Assembly (NCBI GenBank): GCA_051294375.1
Contig: CM119265.1
Span: forward strand, 14,190,124 to 14,254,123
Direction of reading: 5' to 3'
DNA length: 64,000 nt
DNA from: Paraspadella gotoi
Taxonomy: Eukaryota; Chaetognatha
Made by a program: the position numbers and the translations under genes. Shown here one piece after another: positions 1-12,583 of the stretch. The notes below the pieces were generated by a model, which was given only the letters and a program-made list of their open reading frames with translations, was not told where the DNA came from and ran no database searches. The stretch's first letter is position 1; each line of letters opens with the position of its first letter.

Positions 1-485
1 CCTCTCGCCCTCGATTCCTCATTAGGATCGGCCATTTTCTCTGATTCTGTCATTTCCTTCCTTTCTCCTCATCTCAACCTCCCCTCGCTTTCCAAGTCCC
101 TGAGACCCTATTATTAATCTTATTTGGAAGATTCATCATCTCGTTTTATTCGCGCTTCTTTCGTCGACAAAATTGTCATTTCTCATCAAACGACAAAATT
201 GTCATTTCTCATCAAACGACAAAATAATGATGGATTCGATCGAAGCCGTCGAGGTCGTTGACGAGAAACTTGACGCATTGCCCGTCGCCGCCGATTCCGA
301 TTCCTCCTTTGAAACCTCCTTTCCACTTTTTAGTCGACTTTTCAAATTTGTAATGCCATCTCAAACTATTTCTCCTCTTCCTCCATTCTCTCTTCTTCTT
401 CTTCATTCTCCTCTTCTCCCTCCGTCTCTTGCTCCTCCTCTTCCTCCATCTCTTCCTCCGCCATCCTCTCTTCTTCTTCTTCCTC

Positions 486-3400
486 CTACTGCACCGGCGA
501 GTCGACGTCCGCAATCCCCGATTTCTCGCAAAAGATTCTCATGTCGTGGATTTCATCCCAATCCGACCACCACATGGAACCCTCCCCCCAGTCTTTGTCA
601 AGCTGGTGGGGATCCCCGGCGGAGAGATCCAGCATTGGAATGATGGCCTGGTGATGGTCATCGTCGCCTCTACCCAAGGCGGCCTGTGCCTTTTCAAGGT
701 TAGACGTCTTGGCCACGATTGTTTTACCGTTCTTCCCTTCTTTCACTGCGCAAAACCAGGATTCAAGATCTAGAAAAAAAAGAAGCCTTTTTTTTTTTAA
801 TGATTCAAGATTTCAAGATTCAACTTCAGTCGAACGTTTGAACTAATTTTTTTTTTTTCTGATAAGTAAACAGAGCAAACAAATAATTGCGGGAACTAGT
901 TATGATGTTTTTAATTGTGTCGGGGCGCAACCCAGGACCATTCTTGTTTTCATACTATATTCTTTTGCGATACAATTAATGGTTAATTTTAATATTCAAC
1001 CCCTTATCCAAATACAGGGCTCTAGGGCTGCACTCCCAGAAGGCCGGCAAAAAATGCTCAAAATTTTTTTTTAGAAAGTTCGTTTTTTCGTTAGGATATT
1101 GCATTGATGTCTTAATCTTATAAAAACATTTTTAAATCAATATTAATAAATTTCAGTTTATAAGTGGTCTTGATTTTTTTTAAATTGAAAATATATTTTA
1201 GTTTATAATAGTGGTCATGAGTTTTATAAAATTGGAAAAAAAATTGGACCCGTTCCATTGCTGCCGAGCTTACCTAGCGCCTTATCCACAATGTTACTGT
1301 AAATCTATATTATAATTGATGAGCAACATATTTTATTACGCTTGACCGCGAACAAAAAATATATACACTTTTACCAGTTCAATCAAAGACCTGGCCCTAT
1401 AACCTCACCTGGCATGCCCGAGTCTTCACAAGCACGCCTCATTTCTCTAATATGATCCCAATCTTTCCACCATATAGAGCCTTCTTCCCAGTCTCTGTCA
1501 AGCACATGGGGATCTCCAGAAAAATTATCCAGCATTGGAATGACGGACTGGGGGTTACTATCGGCGCCATGTGACAAGGCGGCCTGTGCCTTCTCAACGA
1601 TCGATGTCTTTGCCGTGATTATCATAGCTTCTCCGCGTTGGATCACCGAGCAAAACCAGTAATGAGGCTCTGAAAAGTTGTTAGGAAATAATTTATTGCA
1701 TCTGACCAACTTACCAGTTTGCTGTAAAATGCTCAAAATCTTTACATCATAAAATCATTGGCTTTAAACGTATATGCAGTTTACATAATTTACATAGATA
1801 CTGAATCAATCAAAGAACTTGCTTGCTTGTCTCACCCGGTGTGCCAGATTTTTCACAGACTTTTCTCATCTTGCAGATGTGATTCCAATCCCACCACCAC
1901 ATATTACCCTCCCCCCAGTCCTTGACGAGCTGGTGGGGATCCCCGGCAATTCCATCTATCATTGGAATTATGGCCTGGGGATGTTCTCTGTCGCCTTTCG
2001 ACAAGACGGATTGTGCTTTCTCAAGTTTTAAAGTCTTTGCTACAATGTTCAAAGTGTTGTTCCTATCTTCCACAGAGCAAAACCATGCTGTCGGCTCTAA
2101 AAAGTAGAAAAGGATAGATATTGATAGAGAAGGATAGATATAAGTATGGCCGAGAATTCAATTTGTGTAATTGCGTGACATATTTCCTTATTGCAAACGA
2201 TGCAGCGACTAACATAATTCCAGTCCCGGACATATCACCTGGCATGCCCGACTCTTCACAGGCGGTTCTCATCTTGGGGTTCTGCAGCCACTCTTTCCAC
2301 TTAAAGGAACCGTCGCTCGAATTTGCCACATCGTGCGGGTCCATGGCGTGATTATCGAGCATCGGAATGATGGCTTTGGTTAGCTGGGGGCCCACTATTG
2401 TAAAGGCGGATTCCGCCTTCTTGAGGTCAAAGGTTTTTATGGCAATATCCATTTTATCTCCGCTGTCGACCACGGAACAATACCAGCCCTTGGATTCTGA
2501 TATTCGGGAAGGGTTGAGAGAGGTGAGCGGCAAAAAAAAAAACAAAAAAAAAAACGCGGCAAGTTTAAAGACGTGACCATTTCCGACCTGGCATTCCCGC
2601 ATCTTCGCATTTCGATTTCATCTCATAAATGTGGAACCAATCTCTCCACCAATTTCGGCCCAAATTATCCTTAAGAGAGTGAGGATCTCCGGCGAAATTA
2701 TCGATCATTGGGATAATGGCTTGAGGATGGTATTCGGATCCGCGAAGCAATGATTTTTGAGCCATCTCGAGATCGTAGGTCTTCAAAACCACACCCTTCT
2801 CCTCCGTTAGGACGCAGTACCAGTGGACCGAGTCTAACCCAAAAGTATAAGCGAAAACCAAATGAAGATTGTAAAAAATTAATAATAACAATAATAATAA
2901 TAATAAGAAGAAGAAGAAGAAGAAAAAGAAGAATAAGAACAAGAAGAAGAACAAGAAGAATAACAAGAAGAAGAAGTAAATCAATCTTATATTCAAAACG
3001 AAGTTCGTTATTTTACTCGGATATCCCGAGTCCCGGCAATCTTTCTTCATTTCTTCGATCGCCATACGACAGACATCCCCACGATACAATGGTTCTCCGG
3101 CAAAGTCATCCATCATCGGAATGATGGCGTTTTTTGTCGAATGTCGCCGCGAGAGCGTCTGCTGGACTTTTTCGAGATCATAGGACTTGATTAAAATTCC
3201 GTCCTTCTCATCGGCCGCGCAGTACCACTTTTTGGGACCTGACAGGGTTCAGTGTTTTTTCTCTAAATCTCAATAAGAAAAAAAAAACTACCCAGTTAGT
3301 ATTGGCTCACCCGGTATTGCTGTATTTTCGCATTCCGCTCTGAGTTCGTTCAGCTGTGGCCAATTATTCAACCACATGGATCCATTTTTCCATTTCTGAG

Positions 3401-4996
3401 GAAGCGTGGTCGGATCTCCGGCCACGTTGCCCGACATCGGGATGATCGCTTGAGGAATGATTTCCTTTCCGCGAATCAGAGAATTTTGAGCCTCACGAAG
3501 ATGGGTTGTCTTCAAACGAATTCCTTTGTCTTTCCTAACGACGCAGTACCACTTTTGAGGTCTTTTAAGGTCTAAAAGAAGATTTTTGTTTTTTAATCGG
3601 ATCTGCTTTCAGCAAATCCCGACTCTATAATTCACTTTGTCGGTCCGTCGGTCCGCCCCCTCAATCTTGTCGGGCATTCACTTATATCATGTCAGAACAT
3701 CGAATTATGATAAATTATGCAGAAAAAACGATGTCCGTCCGACCGTCTGTCTGTCCGTCCGTCCCACCTTAGCAAAAAACATTAATTACTCGTGATTGGA
3801 TGGATGGATTGGAATAAAATTTCGTGTGTGGGTAGGGAAGTGTGTGATTGAGCTGGATATGAAGTTTCAATGGAATCGTCCGAGTGGAAATGAGTTTAAA
3901 TGGAAAAAACAAAAAAATATATTTTACTATTTGAACACCAATTACTCACGAGTGGATGGGGCGATTGACTTGAAATTTTGTATTTGGGTAGAAATGTGTG
4001 TTATTAAAGTGGAAATCAAGTTTTGATGGAATCGTTTGAGTGGAAATGAGTTTAAATGGAAAAAACAAAGAACCCGTTTCACTAATTGATTATGCTTCTT
4101 TTTCTTTTTATTTTCAATGTAAATGCAAGATGTATTAATAAATCAAATAATTAATCAGTTAATTAATCAATTAGTCAATTAATTAATCAATAATTAATTA
4201 ATCAGTTAATTAATCAATCAAAACAAACATTTTGGATCAAATTAATTATTTAATTGCATAATTAATTAAATAATTAACTTGAATAAATTAATTATTAATT
4301 AATTAAATAATTAATTAACTTGAATTAAATATTAATTATTTAATTAATTAATAAATTATAAATAATAAATAAATAAATAATTAATAAATAATAAATTAGT
4401 GGGCAGATCCGACATTGTTTGCTCAAACGTGTTTAATTTACAACTTTTTTTCCCCCTTTTTTCCCCCCGAATGTTAAGAAAATTGAGGAAGAGCGCGCGT
4501 TCACCTTGATCCTTGCAATTCGTTCCCTGGCAATCGTCATCGTCATCTGAATCGCTTTCTTCGACAGGCGGTCTTTGAGGAATTATCATTTCATTTTCTT
4601 CGCAGTCCGTGTCGTAGTAAAGCCGAATGTTTCTTTCAGAAAATAAACGTCAGAAGAGTCGAACACTACCGATTTCTTTGCTCGATTTATTCGCAAGCAG
4701 CGAACTTACCTCATCAACGCGAACCGATTCCCCTCCGTGTCCGGTGCGGCATCGTCAACGACCAACAGAAGGCAGTTCCACTCTCCGTTAATGGGTTGAG
4801 TAAACCTGACCTGACGGACGTCGTAGCCCGAAGCGAAGGAAGCTGTGGAGAGAGAATTTGAATTGGATTGTATTAAGGAAACGGGCTTTGGGCTACGTTG
4901 TGCCCCTCAAAGCTACATCAATTTACAAAATGATATTTAAGGATATAAACGAAAATCGGGTAGAGTTTTTATCCTAAACATGTTTCATGAAATCTT

Positions 4997-5049
<53 letters not shown>

Positions 5050-7296
5050 AAATAACCGCCGCCGTCTTGATAGAAGAGAGAATACAGCTCACCGGCAGCG
5101 TCGTCTCCTTCCTTCAATTCGTAAACGAGATTGTCGAAATAGTTGTATTTTAGCTGTTCATGAGAATAATCTTCATGGAAAAACCTTCGGCTCTCAACGC
5201 AGTCCGAATCTGTCCAAGAAAAAGTATAAAACTGATTAGAAACGGACAGTTTTTAGAGTATTTTCTTTAATAAAATAATATTCATAAAATTACCGTGACT
5301 GACGTATAATCGCATCTTCGTAGGTTGATAGTAACTCACATCCAAATGTCCGTCGTATATATCGACCGGGTATCTGAGTAAAAAAACTCGTTTTTATCTC
5401 GCGTGGTTATATCGATTCATCCAACTTTGCCAACCGATAATATTTTTCTTCCGCGAACCGAAAGATCCCTCGACCGAACCAGAGAATATTCACGTGACTT
5501 CGGCTCTTCCTTGCTCATATCTGAATTTACCAGTCACCAACTTCTTCTTACCGGCTTTGCCAGCTCATTCCCAGAATGGCCTTTCTCTTTCTCCGCGTTC
5601 CCAGATGCATCATAACGCCCGTTCTTCCCGGCCTCGGTTGACCGTCGGATGAAAAAGGCTCTACGAATAGAGAATAGTGAATCGGGACTCTAACAAACAC
5701 CCTCTCTGGATAAAGAGCCTCTCACGGCCTCACTTGAAAACCAATAGCAATGATCGCAGGTCGCGTTCCACGCCACGAATTCTGCCTTTTCGACATCATT
5801 ATAAAATTCGCCCTGAAATTCCAAATTGCATTGCATGGCTTTAAAAACGTGGTCCATCGGACCCTGGTCAACTTGTAGTCGGGCAATGCCTAGGTTCACC
5901 CCGCCAATAAGCATGACTCTTTCAGTTGTGACCAGGTGGCTCATTGAGTAAAGCCATCAGCTCATGACCACTAGGTGCGGGAAGAGTGAGGATGGCCGTA
6001 AGCCGCCTTGGGGGCGTGGCAAACCCTCAAGCCTGGTTCCAAGCCCAGGAACCGTTCCATGTCTGCTAGAGGAGGTTATAGAAATTACGGATAGTCATCT
6101 TCTGCCCACTTAGCGCCTTATCCACAAACTTTCCGCGTCTCACCTCTTCTTCCGTGAGAGCCAAGGATCCCCAATTGGGGACATCGATCCGTTCGCCTTT
6201 GGCGCCGCTGATGGTGAAGGCATGGAATGCGTCCACTTCACTAATTGTCAAAATACCTTAGGAAACATAAAAAACTTTTAAAAAGTGGCGTATCGCTGTG
6301 GGTGGGGAGTAAAGCGTAGCAAAAATATTAAAATCAAGTATAATCAAAATTCGAATAATAGATCATGAACATTTTTAAATAAAAAATATTATTTTTTGGG
6401 GGGTCAATTTTCGCATTAGCCAAAAATTATACAATATACATAGTACTCACTATAGAAAATGTCAAAATTTTAAAATGGTTTTTCCTTATTTTTAAAAGCA
6501 GATTCGAATTGATAAAAGGAAATATTGTGGACGAACATATCAAACACGCAACCTCGGTCGAACCACTTGACCTTAACAACCTGACCCCGCTCGGTTCCCC
6601 CAGTTTATACGTGGTCAAATCGTTGACCTTTGTAAATACCATTGTAATAGACTTAGCATCTGAGCATTTTGATTGTTATTGTTTATAATCTTGTTGAAGA
6701 ATAAATCATTCTTGATCTGAAACTTGTGTCGTCCATAATATAACTCTTTTTAAAAAAAAATTTCTGTAAGTGGGTCAAAATCCTTAAAAACTGTTATAAT
6801 TAACCTACAATTAAATTTTAATATAAAAATATAGTTTTTTTAATTTTTAGATAACTTAATGAAATAATTTTTGATTAAGACTTATACTTTCTTATATAGG
6901 AACTCGAATCTGTTTTCAAAACTTAAAAAAAAACTATTTTAAAAATTTGATATTTTTTATAGCCATTATAGACATTTTTTATGTATAAATATGGGCTAAT
7001 GCGAAAATTAAGAAATTCTTTAGTACAAGACTGTTCATGATCAACTATTCGAATTTTGATCTGCAACTTCCACTAGGCCTTAGTGGGGAGCCCTGCTAAC
7101 GATAGTTTCTTCTCCCACATAATCACATTGTTAACATAATTTATTTATTGCTATCATTTGGACGAAATTCACTTTGAGTGCTTTCACTGTTGATCGTTTC
7201 CCCGTGCATCCCATCGTGACGGAAACCAACGATATCGCAACATCCCGCCAGATTCACCAAAAACGTTGCTTGACAGATCAACCAGAGAACTTTCAT
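486..7296 (-). CDS. Unrecognised secreted-type protein with seven C-terminal tandem WYC repeats (multi-exon)
   Basis: I do not recognise this family. Supported exons, in 3'-to-5' gene order, are 486-769 (terminal, stop TAG), 1409-1669, 1836-2096, 2239-2496, 2588-2833, 3017-3238, 3311-3571, then linker exons 4505-4632, 4710-4842, 5093-5209, 5294-5373, 5549-5660 and 5734-5871. Phases agree at every one of these junctions. The seven 3' exons are all phase 1-1 and each encodes one repeat: W-[YF]-C near the start, K-T/S-x5-[AV]-Q/E, then AIIPM-x-[DG], G-[DE]-P in most copies, W-W-x-[DN]-W in most copies, M-[RK]-x2-C, and a closing G-x-P. Two cysteines per repeat suggest one disulfide. The upstream linker includes an acidic SDSDDDDD stretch. 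Further 5' exons are tentative: about 6147-6258, something near 6430-6655, and a start at 7296 that gives a hydrophobic signal-like leader (MKVLWLICQATFLVNLAG). Extracellular location is inferred from that leader and the paired cysteines. Function is unknown. Confidence 0.72.
1250..1292 (-). repeat. Fragment of the same dispersed repeat
   Basis: The words CCCGTTCCATTGCTGC and CTAGCGCCTTATCCACA match the end of the repeats at 5877-6120 and 31445-31731. The fragment lies just downstream, in gene direction, of the last two WYC-repeat exons' shared intron. Confidence 0.5.
3595..4412. mobile_element. Non-autonomous element with short inverted ends inside an intron
   Basis: The stretch begins with TCGGATCTGC near 3598 and ends with its inverse, GCAGATCCGA, near 4403. 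Inside are a GTCCGTCC-rich block (3640-3770), two tandem copies of a roughly 155-bp unit (about 3782-3920 and 3940-4075, sharing GTGGAAATGAGTTTAAATGG), and TTAATTAA-rich DNA (4141-4400). It lies in the intron between the acidic linker exon and the first WYC-repeat exon. No coding capacity is visible. Related short sequences recur near 30603 and 33150. The boundaries are by eye. Confidence 0.5.
4141..4400. repeat. TTAATTAA-rich low-complexity tract
   Basis: About 260 bases are almost entirely A and T, built from TTAATTAATCA and AAATAATTAA words. It lies within the intronic element at 3595-4412 and has no coding content. Confidence 0.8.
4998..5045. repeat. (GA)n microsatellite
   Basis: An uninterrupted GA dinucleotide run lies in the intron between the exons at 4710-4842 and 5093-5209 of the WYC-repeat gene. 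Confidence 0.95.
5877..6120 (-). repeat. Dispersed repeat, copy 1
   Basis: The sequence is a diverged inverted copy of 31445-31731. Shared words include GGCGGGGTGAACCTAGGCA, GTCATGAGCTGATGGCTTTA and the CTTAGCGCCTTATCCACA end. It is intronic in the WYC-repeat gene and abuts a splice acceptor at 5872. A partial third copy of the terminal part lies at 1250-1292. It may be a SINE-like element, but no clear pol III promoter was found. Confidence 0.7.
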
Positions 7297-7574
7297 GATT
7301 ACCCTCCAAAAAATTACAAAAAAAACAAAAAAAAAACCAGAAATTAGTAGAAGCGAAATCCTTGGCCCCGATTTACGGCTGTTTGTTTCAGAGCGATCGC
7401 GTTTTCTCGGTATTTGTGGAACTATGGATATTTAACTATGGATTTAACTATGGATATTTATATTGGATAATACTGTTAATAAATTACATTCAGCTTTTTC
7501 TAATTACTCTCCGTTTTTTTTTATTTACACTTTGTTTTGTTAGTATAGTATCACTTTTCCCCTACGTTTTCCGC

Positions 7575-7665
7575 TCTTTGGTATGAAATTGGTACAACCA
7601 ATACGAAATTATTGACTCAATAAATAAACAAGATATCTTGGCCCTGACTTCGGACTGGCTATGTA
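7575..7665 (+). repeat. Dispersed retroposon-like tail, copy 1
   Basis: It contains GAAATTGGTACAACCAATA followed by AATAAATAA and then CCCTGACTTCGGACTGGCT. The same order recurs at 37483-37590 in the same orientation. There is no coding content. Confidence 0.65.
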
Positions 7666-7967
7666 AGTACGTAGATTTTATCCTCCTTTTGCTCTTCCTT
7701 TCGTTTTCCAATTCCTTTTTTCGATTTCCCGTTATTATATATATTTCAAACTTGAAATCTAAAAGTTGAGTTTTGCGAATGAAGGAATCGGTTTTTTTTT
7801 TTGGTTTTTTTTCATTCTTTACAACTTTCAGTCCACAACAAACAAAAGATTACAAAAATAAAAAAAATTTGGGAGCTGGAAGGGGGGAGATGAAATATGG
7901 GGCTCTCTTTTCCAAAAGCGCACCATATCTATTCTTTATACCTAAACTTATTTGTAAATTTGATATT

Positions 7968-8162
7968 TAATCCTAATGTATTTCCTATTGCTTAATCCTT
8001 AACCCTAATCGTTAACCTTAACCTAATTTCTAATCCTCATCCATAATTTAATCCTTAATTCCTAACCCTAATCCTTAACCTTATTTCTTAATTCTAATCC
8101 TTAACCCTAAACCTTAACCCAATCTCTATCCCTAACCCTTAACTTAATCATTAAACCTAAAT
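7968..8162. repeat. Degenerate telomere-like minisatellite
   Basis: About 195 bases consist of irregular repeats of CCTAATCCTTAACC and CCCTAA-like words. They resemble interstitial copies of the animal telomere repeat (TTAGGG) but are too diverged to be an array. Nothing coding overlaps. Confidence 0.7.
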
Positions 8163-9234
8163 TATGAATTTACGGTGAATTTGGGCGCTTTTGGGCAAAG
8201 AAAGAAACAACGAGAACAAAAAAGAAAAATCATCGGGAAAATTTTTTTTGGAAAAGATGGAAAACATGTTTCCTGGCTCCGTTTCTAAACTGCCAATATG
8301 CGCTGAAAAAGAAATTTTTAAAAAAATATTTTTTTTTTTTTTTAAATCGTGTTATGTTTAATTCTAAAAAAAAATTTGGAGGAAAAAATGTTTTTTCTTT
8401 TGGGTCAAAGATGAGAGATTCCAAAAAAAAAATTGAGATGTTTATATAAATATAGACGAACGAATGATATTTTATTTAAATATTCCGCAATAAACTTGCG
8501 CCTTTAGTTTGGCAAAATGAGAATAATAAAACGGAATAATTAACGGATGTTTTTGTCAACTGTCGCGTTCGTTTCGCCAATTCAAAATACTCTTGAGAAA
8601 TGCGATTTTCGTTGTTGTCGTTATACCTTCGCTGGAAGTCAGGTTTTCAACTCGTCGATATCCAAATCCCCTTGTCTCTTTGTCCTCACGGATGTCATTT
8701 TCTTCGCAGAGTCGTTCTTATCCTCTCAAAAACTAAAACGCTCCATCTCTCCCCGACGATTCTGAAATTCCGAATCCCGGATACAATTTCCCGCCAAATA
8801 ATCTAAATTCTTCCTCCCGTAGAGATCCCGGATGTATATATGTAGGTAAATTTCTCCTTGGTGACTTCCGTTTCGTATTCCTCGACGGCTCCAGCGACGA
8901 AAGGGGTTGCCGTCCCGCGCCGTAGGAGTTTTAGAGATTCGACGACAAGCCTGAGGGGGTCAGGGTACTGTCGTCGCAGTCGTCGTCGAAGTCATGGTCG
9001 TCGCCATTGTCATTGTCATTGTAGGCGTCGGGGTCATCGTCGCTTGCTGACGTCGTCGCCTTGCTCGTTGGTCGATTGGATCGCTTCCCGCGGGGCCGTT
9101 ACTTGCATTGTACAATTCGTTGCTTGCGTCGATGCGAGAAATGTATTTATTCGAGAAGATATATTTACATAGACATAAACACTTTCCTAATTCAAATTTA
9201 CCGTTTGTCTACATAATAGGAAATTAATAAATAA

Positions 9235-9235
<1 letters not shown>

Positions 9236-9278
<43 letters not shown>

Positions 9279-9283
9279 AACAA
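9236..9283. repeat. (GAAA)n microsatellite
   Basis: Twelve or so tandem GAAA units lie in the gene-poor interval. Confidence 0.95.
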
Positions 9284-9387
9284 AGGGGAAACTTGTGGGT
9301 GGAGATTCTTATTCGGGCGGTGGGAGAGTAAATAAGATGAAATTGATACTGGGGATGCGGGGTGGGAAGTGGGAGGGAAATAACGAG

Positions 9388-9388
<1 letters not shown>

Positions 9389-9473
<85 letters not shown>
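9389..9473. repeat. (GA)n microsatellite
   Basis: An essentially pure GA run of about 82 bases. Confidence 0.95.
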
Positions 9474-9474
<1 letters not shown>

Positions 9475-10762
9475 TTTTCTGAAATTATAGCGTCAAATTT
9501 TCGTTAAAAAAATTACCAAAAAATATCATTAAAAATATGCGAGAAAAAAATAATTATTCGAAACCTAAGCTAACTCGAAGGAAGATAAAATAAGAACCCC
9601 AAGATGTTAGTGTCTCGTAGCGTTTGTTCCCTTTTTTTCAATTTTCGAACACAATAGCTTTTCGATTTTATTGTGATTTTCTCCTCTTGAAAGGAGAAAA
9701 CAATCCCCCGTTGAATGAATCATCTTGTTCTTTCTCGGTTCCCTGACCTTTGTGAAATATTAACGGTGAGATAGAACTCCTTTACTTCTCTCACATATTC
9801 TTCTTCACTCCCCTATATAAAATCCTCTTCCCCTTTTCCTTTCACCAAATCCCTAGTTTCTTTTTTTCCCTCCCTGCCCCTCCCACTCCTATCCCAATTA
9901 CGATACTCATCCTGAATCCTCGACTCCTGATTGGCTGAAGAATCCGACAACGTTAAGGTCGGGATTCCTTTTCTTGCCTCCTCGGCTACGAAACCTCATA
10001 TCAGTCCCAAGACTCAAGTCTCAAGATCAGAGAGACTCGAGACCCTGAGACTCAAAGAACCCGAGACCACTTCGATGCCTTCAAAGTTCAGGATCCACGT
10101 TCCTTTATTGTCCCTCCTCTTCCTCCTCCTCTTCCTCCTCTCGCCGCTCATTCCTGCCAACGATCTTTCGGCTTTTCTTGCAGTTCTGCTTTTTTTTCTC
10201 CCTTTTGAGCTGCAATAGCGAAAAAACGAAACCACGTACAACCGTTTCAAAGAACCAAAAATCTCTAAGCCTTTAGGTTTTGATTTTAAAACCTTGCATG
10301 GTTCTTTTTTTTTTTTTTTAACCACGAAATTTACGCTCGGTAATTTGAAAAAAAAAAATCTGAAAGACTTGTTTGTTCTTAACATTAACCAAGAAACATT
10401 CGAATTGTGAGTCGAAATCGAATACGGCTCGATTTTTTTAAAGCTCTTTAACTTTGCTTAATATTTTCTTCGCGCTTATACTCTTTATTCTTTATACTCT
10501 TTATTGATTTTTTTCTCTGTCACCTTTTTTTTTCATCTAATAAATCCCATCTCAACTTTTTCATTGACATTATTCGCTCAGTCAGCAAAAAGGAGAAGTT
10601 CTTTGAAACGTGATCTTTTGTTTCCTTTTTTAATAAGTTAATTGCGTTTCGATGTTGGTGGTGGCATCCTAATCTAATCAACTTTTTTTTCACTTTTTCG
10701 AAGAAAAACTTAAGCGAATATTTTCATCGTATTTGTCTCACGCTTGTTTCCCACTAGACGCA

Positions 10763-10765
<3 letters not shown>

Positions 10766-10800
<35 letters not shown>
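10766..10800. repeat. (CT)n microsatellite
   Basis: A pure CT run. Confidence 0.95.
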
Positions 10801-10802
<2 letters not shown>

Positions 10803-11044
10803 CGTCTCGTTGTCCGTTTTATTACTTTGACCCCGACAACGCTCGAGTATGACGAGTGTCTGTGACCAGACCTTACCTCGCAGTCGGGCCTCACTTTTCT
10901 CAATTTGTCGAGTAAGAGAATCCAGCAACGATAATTTTAACTACGTACATTCTTTTGAAAATACCGGAATGTTTTATATTTGTTTTTCTTCTTTCTGGTT
11001 GTCATTTTCTATCTTTACCTTAATACTTTCTTTGTTACTTCAAA

Positions 11045-11046
<2 letters not shown>

Positions 11047-11103
<57 letters not shown>
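11047..11103. repeat. (CT)n microsatellite
   Basis: A pure CT run. Confidence 0.95.
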
Positions 11104-12583
11104 ACAGATGGACGAGAGAAGCATCATCATCCGACAATGACTGACGACGACTCGCACGAATTTCTCATCTTTCGAGTTGTACCGACTTTTTGTTTGTCCT
11201 TCTAATTAATCGACCAGACGGACGGACTTCCTGTTTACTCTTGACCCAGGGAAATTTCATCTTTGCTGGGAAGATTTTGCAATTACCTTTTGTCAAAAGA
11301 GGGAAATTCCTCGCAATTCGTGGTCATCTTTCCCTCGGACGTATAAATGACTCAATCTCAGTCAAATTCTCTGTGCACCGGATGCGGGCGCCGATGATTT
11401 TTTTCTTTCTTTCTTTCTTTTTTTTTTTTTTGTTTTGTTTCCCGATTCCTTTTCATTTCGAGTTGAGATTTTGGTTTTTCGTTTGTAGTGTGAGAATCTC
11501 TGTCGACCCTTAAAAATCTCGACCTTGCCCCTCTTTTTTTTTTCACAGCGTCCACTTTTTATGTTTTTAAGTTTAAGACTTCCCCTATTTTTCGGTTTTT
11601 CTTTTTCCAAATCCTTGACACTCCGTTCATATGTTTATTTTTGTGTGGCTTTTTTGTCGTCGTTATCGTCGTTGTCGTCGTCGACGCCGGCATTTACGCC
11701 TCATTTTCGCGTTTCCTCCCACGAGACCAAATAAAGAAAACAAACTTATAGACTAAAATTTTTTTTCGAGTGAATCAAACAAATGTTTTTATTTTTTTGT
11801 ATTTTTAGGAAAACGCTTGGCAGGCTGACAAGCGAAATTTTAATCTTGTTTAAAAAAATTTAAAGATGTAGTCTGTTAGGAGTATGCAGCGGAAAATAGA
11901 TTTTTTTTTCAATTTAATGCGCTTATATGTCATCTTTAATAACTAAACAATTACCTTTTTTCTTTGAATTTGACTTCGCATTAAATCACAATTGATCCGA
12001 ATTTCGCATCATCATCCTTGGCCAGCAAAAAGCAATCTTTCGAACTTTCCAAACTAATCAAAAACTATTTTAAGTTAATTGTTGTATGCTACATGTTTTA
12101 AAATTCAAACATAAATCATTGCCTTTTTGACTCAATAAATAGATAACAATCAAGCTCTTATTAAAGTCTATTTTTATGAGCGTCACCGCTCAGTATCATT
12201 TCCTATTTTATGTTGTTTATCAAACAAAACAAAAAACGGTTTCGATTAAGTTCGACCTCGTTCTACTTTCTTTTCAGCCTACATATGTTTAGCCATCGCT
12301 TCCTTTGCTTGTCTTCGTCTTGTCCTTGATTCTTTTCCCTCCGACTCGAAAATTTCGTGCGGCTTTTTTTTTTTTCTACCTACTGTAATCTCTTTTAATT
12401 AAATCCAAACCTCAAATTTCTTTATCATTTGATTACTTTGGATTTTCTGACGCTAACTCTGCACACAAAGACTTCCAAATACAAGTAAAAACTTATTTTC
12501 TCTCCATATCAAAATAATTTTCTACATGGTTATAGAAACTTAATTCTTTATGATATACGTCGCGTTATTGGAATTAGAGAAAA

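Noticed and set aside
212-643. Overlapping open frames on both strands rich in Arg/Lys or Ser/Leu/Pro
   Set aside because: They arise from a CTTCTTCTCC-type low-complexity tract beyond the terminal exon of the WYC-repeat gene and show no domain or splice logic.
7968-8162. True telomere end
   Set aside because: The repeats are irregular and flanked on both sides by ordinary sequence.
9931-10218. Plus-strand frame with a leucine-rich hydrophobic stretch
   Set aside because: It could encode a membrane segment, but it is built largely from CTCCTCTTCCTC repeats and has no recognisable family or splice partners.
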